A stretch of DNA of 55,905 bases from UBA2965 sp036526135 (GTDB taxonomy: Bacteria; Pseudomonadota; Gammaproteobacteria; Pseudomonadales; Azotimanducaceae), in contig DATCZA010000049.1 of NCBI GenBank assembly GCA_036526135.1, forward strand, positions 1-55,905, written 5' to 3'. Positions 1 to 8,513 of the stretch are shown one piece after another (positions within the stretch are counted from its first letter, which is position 1; each line of letters opens with the position of its first letter). The notes under the pieces are model-generated. The model worked only from the letters and a program-made list of their open reading frames with translations. It was not told where the DNA came from and searched no databases. The position numbers and the translations under genes were made by a program.

Positions 1-50
1 GCAAATGTTACTAATGTAGGAAATGCCAGCGAGAAAGGGTGGGAAATGGC

Positions 51-71
51 AGGTGTACCCAGAGGTGTACC
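51..71. repeat. Short direct repeat AGGTGTACC x2
   Basis: The nonamer AGGTGTACC occurs at 51-59 and 63-71, a 12-base period, in the gap beyond the 3' end of folC. It could be part of a regulatory site for a gene outside the window, or chance. The rest of 1-128 shows no gene or clear terminator. Confidence 0.3.
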
Positions 72-128
72 TAATTAGGCCCCTCCTCTTCGCTCGCTGT
101 ATTTACTGGCTTCGCAGTAGATCGTCCA

Positions 129-1433
129 TCAGTCGCCGTCCGCCTTCTTCTCGTTCAGGAACGCTCGCACCTGACCCACAATCGAGAACGACCCGCACAC
201 GAGGATAACATCGCCGGGCCCGGTCAACGAGCGCGCGCGCTCCAGCGCAGCTTCCGCATCCGCAGCGGTCTCGCAGGGCGACACGCCGGAGATACGCTCG
301 GCTACCGCCTCCGCGGGAAGGCCGCGCGGGTCATCCAAGCCGACACAGATCCACCGTCGCACGGCCCCGTCCAGCCATCGGGCGACACCCTCGGTGTCCT
401 TGTCCCTGAGCGATCCGATGATTCCGGTCAGCTGTTCGCAACCCTTCCTGCGCAGCTGATCAGCAAGAAAACGCGCCCCTGCAGGATTATGGGCGACGTC
501 TAAAAGCACGTGCCGCTCGCGCCAGGGCACCACCTCCATTCGCCCCGGCAGGCTCGCCCTGGCGAGGGCTTGCAGGACCAGATCGCCGTCAACCACCGGG
601 GCCGCATCGTCAGCGGCATTGCAGAAGCCGATGGCCAGCACAGCGGCGCAGAGGCCCATGGCGCAGTTCTCCGGAGCCAGCGCTCCCCCAGGCACCAAAG
701 GCACGTCCAGCCCGAGACCCGCGAAGCTCCAACCGCCGCCGCTTTGGCAGCGGATTCGATACCCGTGCCCGGGTTCTGCGATATCGCAGCCCAGGGCCCG
801 GGCCCGGTCGCGAACGGAATCCGTGACGTCGGCCCCGAGCACCACTTTCTGGCCAGGCCGGAAGACGCCCGCCTTCTCCCGGCCGATGGTTTCGAGATCG
901 TCTCCCAGGAAGCTCTGATGATCGAGCCCGATGCTCGTCACCACCGCCACCTGCGCATCCACGATGTTGAACGCATCCAGGCGCCCCCCGAGACCGACTT
1001 CGAGCACGGCCACGTCCACCGCCGCAGATCGAAAGACCTCCAGCGCCGCCAGGGCGGCGAACTCGAAGTAGGTCAGCGGAACGTCGTTACGCGCCGCTTC
1101 GACTTTCTCGAACGCGGCGACCAGCGCCGCATCTTCGCAGGGACGACCGTTGACTCGAATCCGCTCGTTAAAAACGTGCAGATGGGGGGATAACGTGGCC
1201 CCTACCGACAGACCAGCCCCGAGCAGCACGGCCTCGGCGCAGGTCGCTGTGGAACCCTTCCCGTTTGTCCCGGCGACGATGATCGAGACGGGTGCAGGTT
1301 TGAGGACCTCCAGCCGGGTGGCGACCGCCCGCACCCTGTCGAGGCCCAGCTCGATCTGTTGCGGGTGCTGCCCCTCGATGTACCCAAGCCACCCTGGCAG
1401 CGTGGCGGGCATTCCGGCTGGCCGGTCAGGCAT
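129..1433 (-). CDS. folC: Bifunctional folylpolyglutamate synthase / dihydrofolate synthase
   Basis: A cytoplasmic Mur-ligase-family enzyme of about 434 residues that joins glutamate to dihydropteroate and extends the polyglutamate tail of folates. The ATP-binding loop GTNGKGST lies near residues 55-62, followed by the family stretch SPHLHVFNERIRVNG. The C-terminal domain carries LLDVAHNPAGA. I chose the ATG at 1433, which overlaps the trpA stop by 8 bases. A longer upstream reading would run through trpA and lacks family similarity. It is the last gene of the truA-trpF-trpB-trpA-folC run. In Pseudomonas accD lies between trpF and folC; here trpBA holds that place and accD is absent. Length and motifs are normal. 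Confidence 0.95.
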   Translation of the reverse strand: MPDRPAGMPATLPGWLGYIEGQHPQQIELGLDRVRAVATRLEVLKPAPVSIIVAGTNGKGSTATCAEAVLLGAGLSVGATLSPHLHVFNERIRVNGRPCEDAALVAAFEKVEAARNDVPLTYFEFAALAALEVFRSAAVDVAVLEVGLGGRLDAFNIVDAQVAVVTSIGLDHQSFLGDDLETIGREKAGVFRPGQKVVLGADVTDSVRDRARALGCDIAEPGHGYRIRCQSGGGWSFAGLGLDVPLVPGGALAPENCAMGLCAAVLAIGFCNAADDAAPVVDGDLVLQALARASLPGRMEVVPWRERHVLLDVAHNPAGARFLADQLRRKGCEQLTGIIGSLRDKDTEGVARWLDGAVRRWICVGLDDPRGLPAEAVAERISGVSPCETAADAEAALERARSLTGPGDVILVCGSFSIVGQVRAFLNEKKADGD

Positions 1434-2229
1434 CCAGGGCACGCCGGATCTCGGCCAGCTGAGCGGTGAGGAGAGCGGGTATGGCGGCCAGGGCGTCCGC
1501 GCTGCCGGCCATTGTCCTGACGAGAGCGCTCCCAACAACGACCCCGTCGGCTTTCTCGGCAACGGCGCGAGCCGTCCCGCCGTCCTTGATGCCAAAGCCG
1601 ACCAGCACGGGCAGCTCGGTCATCTGCTTCAGCGCCCCGACTTGCTTCGAGACCGACCCGGTTTCGAGGTTGTCGGCCCCCGTGATGCCCTTCAGCGAGA
1701 CGTAGTACACGAAGCCGCCTGCCTGCTCGGTAATCAGCGCCGCCCGCTCCGGTGTCGTGGTCGGGGCCACGAGAAAAATGAGGTCGATGTCCTTTTCCTT
1801 GAGCAGACCGCGCAACGCGCCGGCTTCTTCCGGTGGCAAGTTGACCATGATCAAACCATCGACGCCTGCCTCGGCAGCCGCTTCGGCAAATGTTTCCTCC
1901 CCCATGGCGAGCACGGAGTTCAGGTAACCCATGAGAACGATCGGGGTAAGGTCATCGTCTTTGCGGAATCTGGCCACCATCTCCAGCACGGCACGCAGCG
2001 TGGTCCCCTTGGCAAGCGCCCGCTCTGAGGACGCCTGAATCACGGGCCCTTCGGCCTCCGGATCCGAGAAAGGCACGCCGAGTTCCAGCACGTCGGCTCC
2101 GCCCGCGACCAGCGCGTGCAGGGCCGGTACCGTGACTGACGGATCGGGATCGCCAGCGGTTATGAACGAGACCAGGGCTTTGCGGCCCTGGCCGCCCAGC
2201 GCGCTCAGCCTTCGGGAGAGACGGCTCAC
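1426..2229 (-). CDS. trpA: Tryptophan synthase alpha subunit
   Basis: Cleaves indole-3-glycerol phosphate to indole and glyceraldehyde 3-phosphate and passes indole to TrpB. It is 267 residues, a normal length, and starts with GTG overlapping the trpB stop as GTGA, which suggests translational coupling. The N-terminal motif LVSFITAGDPD and the catalytic Glu of LELGVPFSDP are present. The residue matching the second catalytic acid, Asp60 of the Salmonella enzyme in DPLADGP, is Glu here (DPEAEGP). The phosphate-binding GFGIKDGGTARAV near the C-terminus is intact. I infer an active enzyme because the charge is kept and trpB is adjacent and complete. Confidence 0.95.
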   Translation of the reverse strand: MSRLSRRLSALGGQGRKALVSFITAGDPDPSVTVPALHALVAGGADVLELGVPFSDPEAEGPVIQASSERALAKGTTLRAVLEMVARFRKDDDLTPIVLMGYLNSVLAMGEETFAEAAAEAGVDGLIMVNLPPEEAGALRGLLKEKDIDLIFLVAPTTTPERAALITEQAGGFVYYVSLKGITGADNLETGSVSKQVGALKQMTELPVLVGFGIKDGGTARAVAEKADGVVVGSALVRTMAGSADALAAIPALLTAQLAEIRRALDA

Positions 2230-3440
2230 ACCTCGATCCCGTCTATCTCGGCCACCGTGAGGATGTCCTTGTCTCCGCGCCCGGACAGGTTGATCAGCAT
2301 GACGGCGTCACGATCGAAATCTCGGGCGTGCCGCGCTGCCCAGGCTATGGCGTGACTGGTCTCCAGCGCAGGCATGATGCCCTCTGTCCGGTTCAGCAGG
2401 CGAAAGCCGGCCATGGCTTCGTCGTCCGTGACGGTATCGTACTCGGCGCGGCCAACGTCCTTGAGGAACGAATGCTCCGGCCCGACGCCGGGGTAGTCGA
2501 GCCCGGCCGATATGGAATGCGTTTCGATGATCTGACCATCATCGTCTTCCATGAGGTAGGTGCGGTTGCCGTGGAGCACGCCCACCCGCCCGGCGCTCAG
2601 GGGCGCCGCGTGCCTGCCGGTCTCGAGACCCAAGCCGCCCGCTTCCACACCGACCATGCGTACGTCGACGTCGTCGACGAACGGGTAGAAAAGACCAATG
2701 GCGTTGGAGCCGCCCCCCACGCAGGCCACGAGGACGTCGGGCAGCCGGCCGAGCATGCTCAGAGACTGGGCCCGCGCTTCCTGCCCGATCACCGCCTGGA
2801 AGTCACGGACCAGCATGGGATAGGGATGGGGTCCGGCCACCGTGCCGATGATGTAGTGGGTCGTATCGACGTTGGTCACCCAATCCCGCATGGCCTCATT
2901 GAGCGCATCCTTCAGGGTGCGCGAGCCGGAGTTGACGGGGACCACCTCCGCCCCGAGCAGCTTCATCCGATAGACGTTCAGGCTCTGCCTTTTGACATCT
3001 TCGGCCCCCATGTAGACGCAGCATTCCAGGCCGAGACGGGCAGCGACGGTCGCCGTCGCGACGCCGTGCTGGCCAGCGCCGGTCTCGGCGATGACGCGAG
3101 GCTTGCCCATGCGCTTGGCGAGAAGCGCCTGGCCGACGGTGTTGTTGATCTTGTGGGCGCCAGTATGGTTGAGGTCCTCGCGCTTGAGGTAGATCTGCGC
3201 CCCACCCAGATCCCGGGACAGACGCGCGGCATGATAGAGAGGGGTTGGCCGTCCAACGAAGTGCTCGAGGTCGTGCGCGAGCTCGGCCTGAAACTCGGGA
3301 TCCTTGCGTGCGCGCTCGTAAAGGGCCTCCAGCTCGTCCAGGGCGTGCATGAGCGTCTCGGCGACGAAGCGGCCGCCGTGCTGGCCGAAGTGACCGCCCA
3401 CGGGCTGGTCGTACTTGTTAAACCCCTTCCCTTCCGACAC
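2226..3440 (-). CDS. trpB: Tryptophan synthase beta subunit
   Basis: A PLP enzyme that condenses indole with serine to form tryptophan, as a complex with TrpA. About 404 residues, as usual. The PLP lysine lies in HTGAHKINN, the catalytic Glu in ETGAGQHGVATA, and the phosphate-binding loop in CVGGGSNAIG. I chose the GTG at 3440 (protein begins VSEGKGFNKYDQP). It has GAGGTG upstream at good spacing and lies inside the last codons of trpF, overlapping by 23 bases. The longer upstream reading has no family similarity. It is coupled to trpA downstream. Confidence 0.96.
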   Translation of the reverse strand: MSEGKGFNKYDQPVGGHFGQHGGRFVAETLMHALDELEALYERARKDPEFQAELAHDLEHFVGRPTPLYHAARLSRDLGGAQIYLKREDLNHTGAHKINNTVGQALLAKRMGKPRVIAETGAGQHGVATATVAARLGLECCVYMGAEDVKRQSLNVYRMKLLGAEVVPVNSGSRTLKDALNEAMRDWVTNVDTTHYIIGTVAGPHPYPMLVRDFQAVIGQEARAQSLSMLGRLPDVLVACVGGGSNAIGLFYPFVDDVDVRMVGVEAGGLGLETGRHAAPLSAGRVGVLHGNRTYLMEDDDGQIIETHSISAGLDYPGVGPEHSFLKDVGRAEYDTVTDDEAMAGFRLLNRTEGIMPALETSHAIAWAARHARDFDRDAVMLINLSGRGDKDILTVAEIDGIEV

Positions 3441-4053
3441 GGCGCACCTCGCTGACAAATTTTCTGACCCGCTCCGGGTCCTTGCGGCCCTTGATCCCGC
3501 CCTCGACGCCGCTGCTGACGTCCACACCGAACGGCCGCACACGGCTGATGGCATCGGCCACGTTCTCCGGTGTCAGGCCACCGGCCAGAACCAGCGGCTT
3601 GGCACCAGCTTCCGGCCAGCAGGCTAGATCCAGGCGCACGCCCGTGCCGCCGGCAACCCCCGGGACATAGGCGTCCAGAAGCAGGCAGCAGGCGCCCGGA
3701 TACTCGGCCTCGAGGCCGGCGACGTCCACGGGGCCGCTCACACGCGTTGCCTTCATGTAATTCACCCCGAACGCCTCGCAATAGGATCCGGGCTCGTCTC
3801 CGTGAAACTGAAGCACGTCCAGGTCAACGTCCCGAAGGACGGCTTCCACCTCAGCAGCATCCGCGTCAACGAAAAGCCCGATGAGGCTGAGCGACCCGGC
3901 CACCTCCCCTGCGATCTCACGAGCGAGCCCGGTGGAAACGAAGCGAGGGCTCTGCCGCACGAAGATCAACCCAAGGGCGTCGGCGCCGGCGTCCGCAACG
4001 CAACGTGCGTCCTCGGGCCGCGCAATCCCACAAATTTTTACCTTGGTCGGCAC
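3418..4053 (-). CDS. trpF: Phosphoribosylanthranilate isomerase
   Basis: Isomerises phosphoribosylanthranilate to the deoxyribulose form in tryptophan synthesis; a single TIM-barrel of about 211 residues. The N-terminal KVKICGI holds the catalytic Cys. FHGDEP, LLLDAY and the phosphate-binding LAGGLTPENV and DVSSGVEG motifs follow in family order. I chose the GTG at 4053 because the protein then begins VPTKVKICGI as the family does and leaves 52 bases after truA. The ribosome-binding site is weak. An upstream extension would run into truA. trpB starts within its final codons. Confidence 0.93.
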   Translation of the reverse strand: MPTKVKICGIARPEDARCVADAGADALGLIFVRQSPRFVSTGLAREIAGEVAGSLSLIGLFVDADAAEVEAVLRDVDLDVLQFHGDEPGSYCEAFGVNYMKATRVSGPVDVAGLEAEYPGACCLLLDAYVPGVAGGTGVRLDLACWPEAGAKPLVLAGGLTPENVADAISRVRPFGVDVSSGVEGGIKGRKDPERVRKFVSEVRRVGREGV

Positions 4054-4105
4054 GACCGGATCCGGGGGAAAAGGGGCGTAGTCTAGCGGAGACGTAACGG
4101 GCCTT

Positions 4106-4903
4106 CTAGACGCGTGCGAGCCCACCCAGCGAGCGCAGCAAGGGTGGGGGTTCGCCGGGAGGAAAGGCTTGATCCGGGTAGCGAACGCCAACGAGGTAGA
4201 GCCCATGGGCAGGTGCCGTCGGCCCGACATGCTTTCGGTCTCTGCCGGCAAGGGTCTCGGCCAACCACCCGGCCGGCCGGCGCCCTTCGCCGACGTCGCG
4301 AAGAGCCGCCGCGATGTTGCGCACCATGTGCAGAAGAAACGCGTTTGCGGCGATGTCCAGCACCACCAGGGGACCGTGACGATGGACGGTGATCCGATGC
4401 ACACATCGGTGAGCCGACTCGGACTGGCACCCGCTTGCTCTGAACGCCGAGAAATCGTGCTCGCCAACGAGGCTGCGCGACGCCGCGTGCATGGCGTCGT
4501 CATCGAGGTGCCGCACCCGCACGGCCCACCGATCCAGCGTCGGGGAGGTCACGTCGTCCTCGTACCACAGATACATGTAGCGTCGCGCCGTGGCCGAGTA
4601 GCGCGGATGGAATCGAGGATCGACTTCCCGCGCCCAGCGCACCTTGACGGATGGCGGGGTCAGGGCGTTCACCCCTTTGACCCAGGCCTGAATCGGCCGC
4701 TCGGCATTGGAGGCGAAACCGACGACCTGACCCGTGGCGTGAACCCCGGCATCGGTGCGCCCGGCGGCTGCAATTCTCAGAGGATGATCGGCAATACGCG
4801 AAAGCGCCTGCTCCAGGGCACCCTGAACCGTAGCTGCCGCCTTCTGCAGCTGGAAGCCGTGAAAGGCACTGCCGTCATACTCGACGCCCAGCGCCAGGTG
4901 CAT
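4106..4903 (-). CDS. truA: tRNA pseudouridine(38-40) synthase
   Basis: Converts uridines at positions 38-40 of the tRNA anticodon arm to pseudouridine. It is 265 residues, the family norm. The catalytic Asp lies in AGRTDAGVHATGQV, and the N-terminus LGVEYDGSAFHGFQ and the late FLLHMVRNI motif are typical. The ATG shares one base with the fimV stop, so the two are probably cotranslated. The fimV-truA-trpF order matches Pseudomonas and relatives. Confidence 0.96.
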   Translation of the reverse strand: MHLALGVEYDGSAFHGFQLQKAAATVQGALEQALSRIADHPLRIAAAGRTDAGVHATGQVVGFASNAERPIQAWVKGVNALTPPSVKVRWAREVDPRFHPRYSATARRYMYLWYEDDVTSPTLDRWAVRVRHLDDDAMHAASRSLVGEHDFSAFRASGCQSESAHRCVHRITVHRHGPLVVLDIAANAFLLHMVRNIAAALRDVGEGRRPAGWLAETLAGRDRKHVGPTAPAHGLYLVGVRYPDQAFPPGEPPPLLRSLGGLARV

Positions 4904-7134
4904 CAGAGCTGTTCGAGCAGCGTCTGCGCTTTTGTCTGCTGGTCGCTGGTACCTTCCTCGAGAACTTCCTTGAGAATGTCCCGCGCGCCGTCCTCGTCAC
5001 CCATGTCGATGTAGGCCTTCGCGAGATCCAGCTTCGTCTCCGCGCTGTCGGCGTCGCTTTCGACGTCGAAATCGAACTCATCCTCGTCGATGGTGGCGAC
5101 TTCGCTTCCTTCTTCGTCGGCATCCAGCGCGGTCGCCTCGGGCTTGAAGTCGATTCCGAGGTCACCGCCGAGCTGATCGCCGGCGCCGCGGGATGCGCCC
5201 TCGTCCTCATCGAGCTCCAGATCGAACTCGCTCTCGCCGCCGTCCGCTTCGACCGCCGTCGTCGAGGCCGGCTCATCGTCTAGGCCGAGATCGAAGTCCA
5301 TGACGTTGGACTCGGCTTCGTCCTCAGCAGCCTCCGCCTTAACGGGAGCCTCCTGAGAGACATCGAGCGCGCCACCCGTCAGTCGAGCCTCGAGCTCGCG
5401 AGCGGCATCGCGCATTTCCTCGTCCTGGCAGCGCCCCATGAACTCTGTCAGCTGGGCGGAAAAAGCGCCCCGCTCGCCGGATTCGACATAGAGCTCGAGC
5501 AGCTTGAGGCGCACGTCATCGCGCTCAGGCTCCTCTTCGATAGCATCCTGCAGGAGGCTGATGGCCCGCGGTAAACGACCGTAGGCAATGTAGATCTCGG
5601 CCTCGGCAAGGACATCGCCGTCACCTGGTGCAGGCACCGCGTCATGCGCTCCGCTGTCCCCGGACACGCCCGACGCCGCCTGGACTGAGGCTCCCTCGTC
5701 GGCTGTGGCGGCCTTGGCTGCAGCAGCCGTGGTGCTGGTACGCGCTGCCCTGGGGGTGACGGCGGCGACAGCAACCTCGTCCTCGACGGGGCGCTTGCGA
5801 CGCGCGCCGATCAATCCGGCAACGAGAGCCAAAACCAAAGCGCCCGCGGCACCGCCGAGAACGTAGGACGACTCCCACCAACTCTTGGCCTGTTCCGGCG
5901 CGGGCACGCTTTGGTTTTGGTTCTGCCGCGCCTCGTTGAGTTCCTGGCGAACCTGGGCCATCTGAGCCTGAAGTTCGGCAATCTGCTGGTCTTTGACCTC
6001 GAGCTGTCGATCCTTTACCGCCAGCTGGTTCGTGGAAAGCTCACGTTCCCGATCCATCTGGTAGGCCAGCTCGTCGACTTCCCTGGAAAGGCGATCCTGC
6101 TCTTCACGTGCCGCATCGAGTTGCGCGACCGTCTCCGCAGCGGCGGTCCCGGATACGCTGTCGCCGACCCCGGCGACGATCCGCAGCTCTCCTTCCGATG
6201 CGGATTCCACGACCGGCTCGGCCCGCTCTGCGGTCGCGTCGACCTGACCCTGGAACTCGCTGGGCACAGACTGGGCCACCTGAGTCTCCACGGCGGGCGC
6301 TTCGCCACGATTGTAGGCGCGCCAGTCAGCGTTCTGCTCGGCCACCAAGGCGACGGCCTGCTGCTGAGACAGCGCGCGCGCCTCTTCGGCAGTGGGCAGC
6401 CTCAGCGAGTATCCGGCCTTGAGCAGGTTGATGTTGTTGCGAATGAACGCCTGCGGGTTCAGCTTCTGGATGGCGAGCATGTCCTGAGCGATGGACACGC
6501 CTTCCGGCCGGGTGCGTTGAGCGATTTCCCAGAGCGTATCGCTCTGATCGGTCATCAGCTCACCGCCAATGTTCCGCGGAGCAGGCGTCGAGGGCGACGG
6601 CGGCGCGAGGGACACGCGGGTACCGCCGGATGGGGCCGTGCGGGTCACGTCGTCTCCGGACCCGCCGGAGGACGCCGTGCGTGCGGGCGGCGCCACCACC
6701 GGAGCCGCCGCGCTGCTGAACGTGGGCGGATCGAGGAGCAGCGTGTACTCCTTGAGCAGCCTGCCGTTAGGCCAGAGAACCTCCACGATGAAGTTGAGGT
6801 AGGGCTCAGTTATCGGCTTGGTGCTCGTGACGTCGACCTTGACGCCGGACGAGGACGAGAACGCGACCTCGAAGCGCAGGTCCGTCAGGAAGAAGAACCG
6901 CTCGACCCCAACCCGTTCGAAATCCTCGGTAGAGGCGAGAGACACCCGGATCTCGTCAGGCTGCATGTCTGACGCGTCGAGCAACTCGATCTCCGCCTTG
7001 AGCTTCTCGTTCAGCGCCGAGTTCAGTTTGATCTCTCCGAGGCCGAGGCCCCAGGCGTGTGCCGCAAGCAAAGACAACGCGGCAGCGATAGAAATCACGT
7101 GCGCGCGCGCGCGACTGAGCAGACTCCTGATCAT
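4903..7134 (-). CDS. fimV: FimV/HubP-like polar organiser protein
   Basis: An inner membrane protein that binds peptidoglycan and organises the cell pole, including type IV pilus and twitching functions in Pseudomonas. 743 residues. A signal peptide ends near residue 29; the FimV N-terminal domain covers about 30-135 (LGLGEIKLNSALNEKL). A LysM domain lies at about 194-247, a Gln/Glu-rich coiled coil at about 337-407, and one membrane segment at about 424-444. A long acidic cytoplasmic tail holds a TPR-like pair of helices and the conserved FimV C-terminal helices. It is shorter than the Pseudomonas protein (about 900), mainly in the acidic linker. A purine-rich AAAGGGG precedes the ATG. Confidence 0.93.
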   Translation of the reverse strand: MIRSLLSRARAHVISIAAALSLLAAHAWGLGLGEIKLNSALNEKLKAEIELLDASDMQPDEIRVSLASTEDFERVGVERFFFLTDLRFEVAFSSSSGVKVDVTSTKPITEPYLNFIVEVLWPNGRLLKEYTLLLDPPTFSSAAAPVVAPPARTASSGGSGDDVTRTAPSGGTRVSLAPPSPSTPAPRNIGGELMTDQSDTLWEIAQRTRPEGVSIAQDMLAIQKLNPQAFIRNNINLLKAGYSLRLPTAEEARALSQQQAVALVAEQNADWRAYNRGEAPAVETQVAQSVPSEFQGQVDATAERAEPVVESASEGELRIVAGVGDSVSGTAAAETVAQLDAAREEQDRLSREVDELAYQMDRERELSTNQLAVKDRQLEVKDQQIAELQAQMAQVRQELNEARQNQNQSVPAPEQAKSWWESSYVLGGAAGALVLALVAGLIGARRKRPVEDEVAVAAVTPRAARTSTTAAAAKAATADEGASVQAASGVSGDSGAHDAVPAPGDGDVLAEAEIYIAYGRLPRAISLLQDAIEEEPERDDVRLKLLELYVESGERGAFSAQLTEFMGRCQDEEMRDAARELEARLTGGALDVSQEAPVKAEAAEDEAESNVMDFDLGLDDEPASTTAVEADGGESEFDLELDEDEGASRGAGDQLGGDLGIDFKPEATALDADEEGSEVATIDEDEFDFDVESDADSAETKLDLAKAYIDMGDEDGARDILKEVLEEGTSDQQTKAQTLLEQL

Positions 7135-7438
7135 AGGCTAGCCCCTTTAACAAAAGTAATAGCGAAATTGATGCGGACGCCCGTTCCGCCGAGTGAATGT
7201 CTCACTGCTATCCTGTGCACTTCATCAAATCCATGTGCCAAACGAGACGATACCTCACTTGGGACGGCCAAAAATTGCAGTAGGTAACAGTTTCGCGATG
7301 GTTTTGGGCGCTGAGTCCCGAATCGGGACGCCCCGAAAGCCGTTCTGCAGGCAGCTTGCTGCGGGATCTGAGGAAACGACTCCGACGCGGCTGGCGGGCA
7401 TGAAGGATGTGTCGGTACGGTTAAGTTGCTGGAGCCTT
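7135..7438. other. 304-bp gap between asd and fimV, with a 15-bp palindrome
   Basis: I see no gene here. It should carry the fimV operon promoter and any asd terminator. The clearest structure is a perfect inverted repeat at 7315-7329 (GTCCCG, AAT, CGGGAC). It has no T-run, so an operator is as likely as a hairpin. An AT-rich stretch at about 7143-7172 lies just upstream of the fimV ribosome-binding site. Confidence 0.4.
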
Positions 7439-8491
7439 TTACCCCAAACCATCGGATATGGCAAAGAGTTGCGGCTGCCTCGCCATCAGCTCCTCCGCGA
7501 TCTGCACGCTGTTGAGCGCAGCGCCCTTGCGGACGTTGTCTGAAACCACCCACAGATTCAGACCGCGATCGAAGGAGACGTCCTCGCGCACCCTCCCCAC
7601 GAACACGGCATCCTGGCCCGCGCCGTGGCTCACCGCCGTCGGGTAGCCGTTCGCCGAGGGATCATCGATCAGCGTGACGCCGGGTGCTGCGGCCAGCAGA
7701 CGGCGGGCTTCCTCCGCCGTGATCTTGTGCTCGGTTTCGATGTGCACCGCTTCCGAGTGGCCGAAGAAGACGGGCACCCTGACACAGGTTGGATTCACCC
7801 GAATCGCTTCGTCCTCCAGGATCTTCTGGGTTTCCCACACCATCTTCATCTCTTCTTTGGTGTAGCCGTTGTCCTGAAACTTGTCGATATGTGGCAGCGC
7901 GTTGAATGCAATCTGCACCGGGAAGACCTTGCTCTCGATGGGCTTGCCGTTCAGCAGACTGGCCGTCTGACCCGCAAGCTCCCGTATGGCGCTCGCCCCA
8001 GCACCGGACACCGCCTGATACGTCGCGACGTTTATGCGACGGATTCGGGCCACGTCATGCAGGGGCTTGAGCGCCACCACCATCTGGATCGTCGAGCAGT
8101 TCGGGTTGGCAATGATATTGCGCGGATTTGGCTGGTCCAGACGATGGGCATTTACCTCCGGAACGACCAGCGGGATGTCTGCGTCGTACCGGAACTGGGA
8201 GGTATTGTCGACGACGATGCAGCCGGCAGCCGCCGCCTTCGGCGCGAACTGCGCCGAGAGGTCCCCGCCGGCGGAGAAAAAAGCGATGGCCGTGTCGGAA
8301 AAATCGAAGTTGTCCAGACGCTCCACGGGCACGGACTTTCCGCGAAACTGCAGGCGCTTTCCTTCGGACCGCTCGCTGGCAAGCAGCGAAAGGCGGGCGA
8401 CGGGAAACTTCCGCTGCTCCAGCACTTCGAGCAGTGCCTCGCCCACGGCGCCGGTTGCCCCGGCGATGGCCACATTGACTCCACTGCTCAC
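7439..8491 (-). CDS. asd: Aspartate-semialdehyde dehydrogenase
   Basis: NADPH-dependent reduction of aspartyl phosphate to aspartate semialdehyde, the branch point to Lys/diaminopimelate, Met, Thr and Ile. About 350 residues. The N-terminal nucleotide-binding motif AIAGATGAVGEALLEVL and the catalytic cysteine in NPNCSTIQMV are present, with the later GAGASAIREL segment. I chose the GTG at 8491, preceded by GGAGGCGG at good spacing. The upstream in-frame reading lies inside leuB and lacks similarity. It follows leuB by 22 bases, the same leuCDB-asd-fimV order as in Pseudomonas. Confidence 0.96.
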   Translation of the reverse strand: MSSGVNVAIAGATGAVGEALLEVLEQRKFPVARLSLLASERSEGKRLQFRGKSVPVERLDNFDFSDTAIAFFSAGGDLSAQFAPKAAAAGCIVVDNTSQFRYDADIPLVVPEVNAHRLDQPNPRNIIANPNCSTIQMVVALKPLHDVARIRRINVATYQAVSGAGASAIRELAGQTASLLNGKPIESKVFPVQIAFNALPHIDKFQDNGYTKEEMKMVWETQKILEDEAIRVNPTCVRVPVFFGHSEAVHIETEHKITAEEARRLLAAAPGVTLIDDPSANGYPTAVSHGAGQDAVFVGRVREDVSFDRGLNLWVVSDNVRKGAALNSVQIAEELMARQPQLFAISDGLG

Positions 8492-8513
8492 GGCATCCGC
8501 CTCCAATTGCCTG

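Noticed and set aside
7193..7543. A 116-codon plus-strand frame between asd and fimV
   Set aside because: Its second half is opposite asd, and it has no family resemblance or ribosome-binding site.
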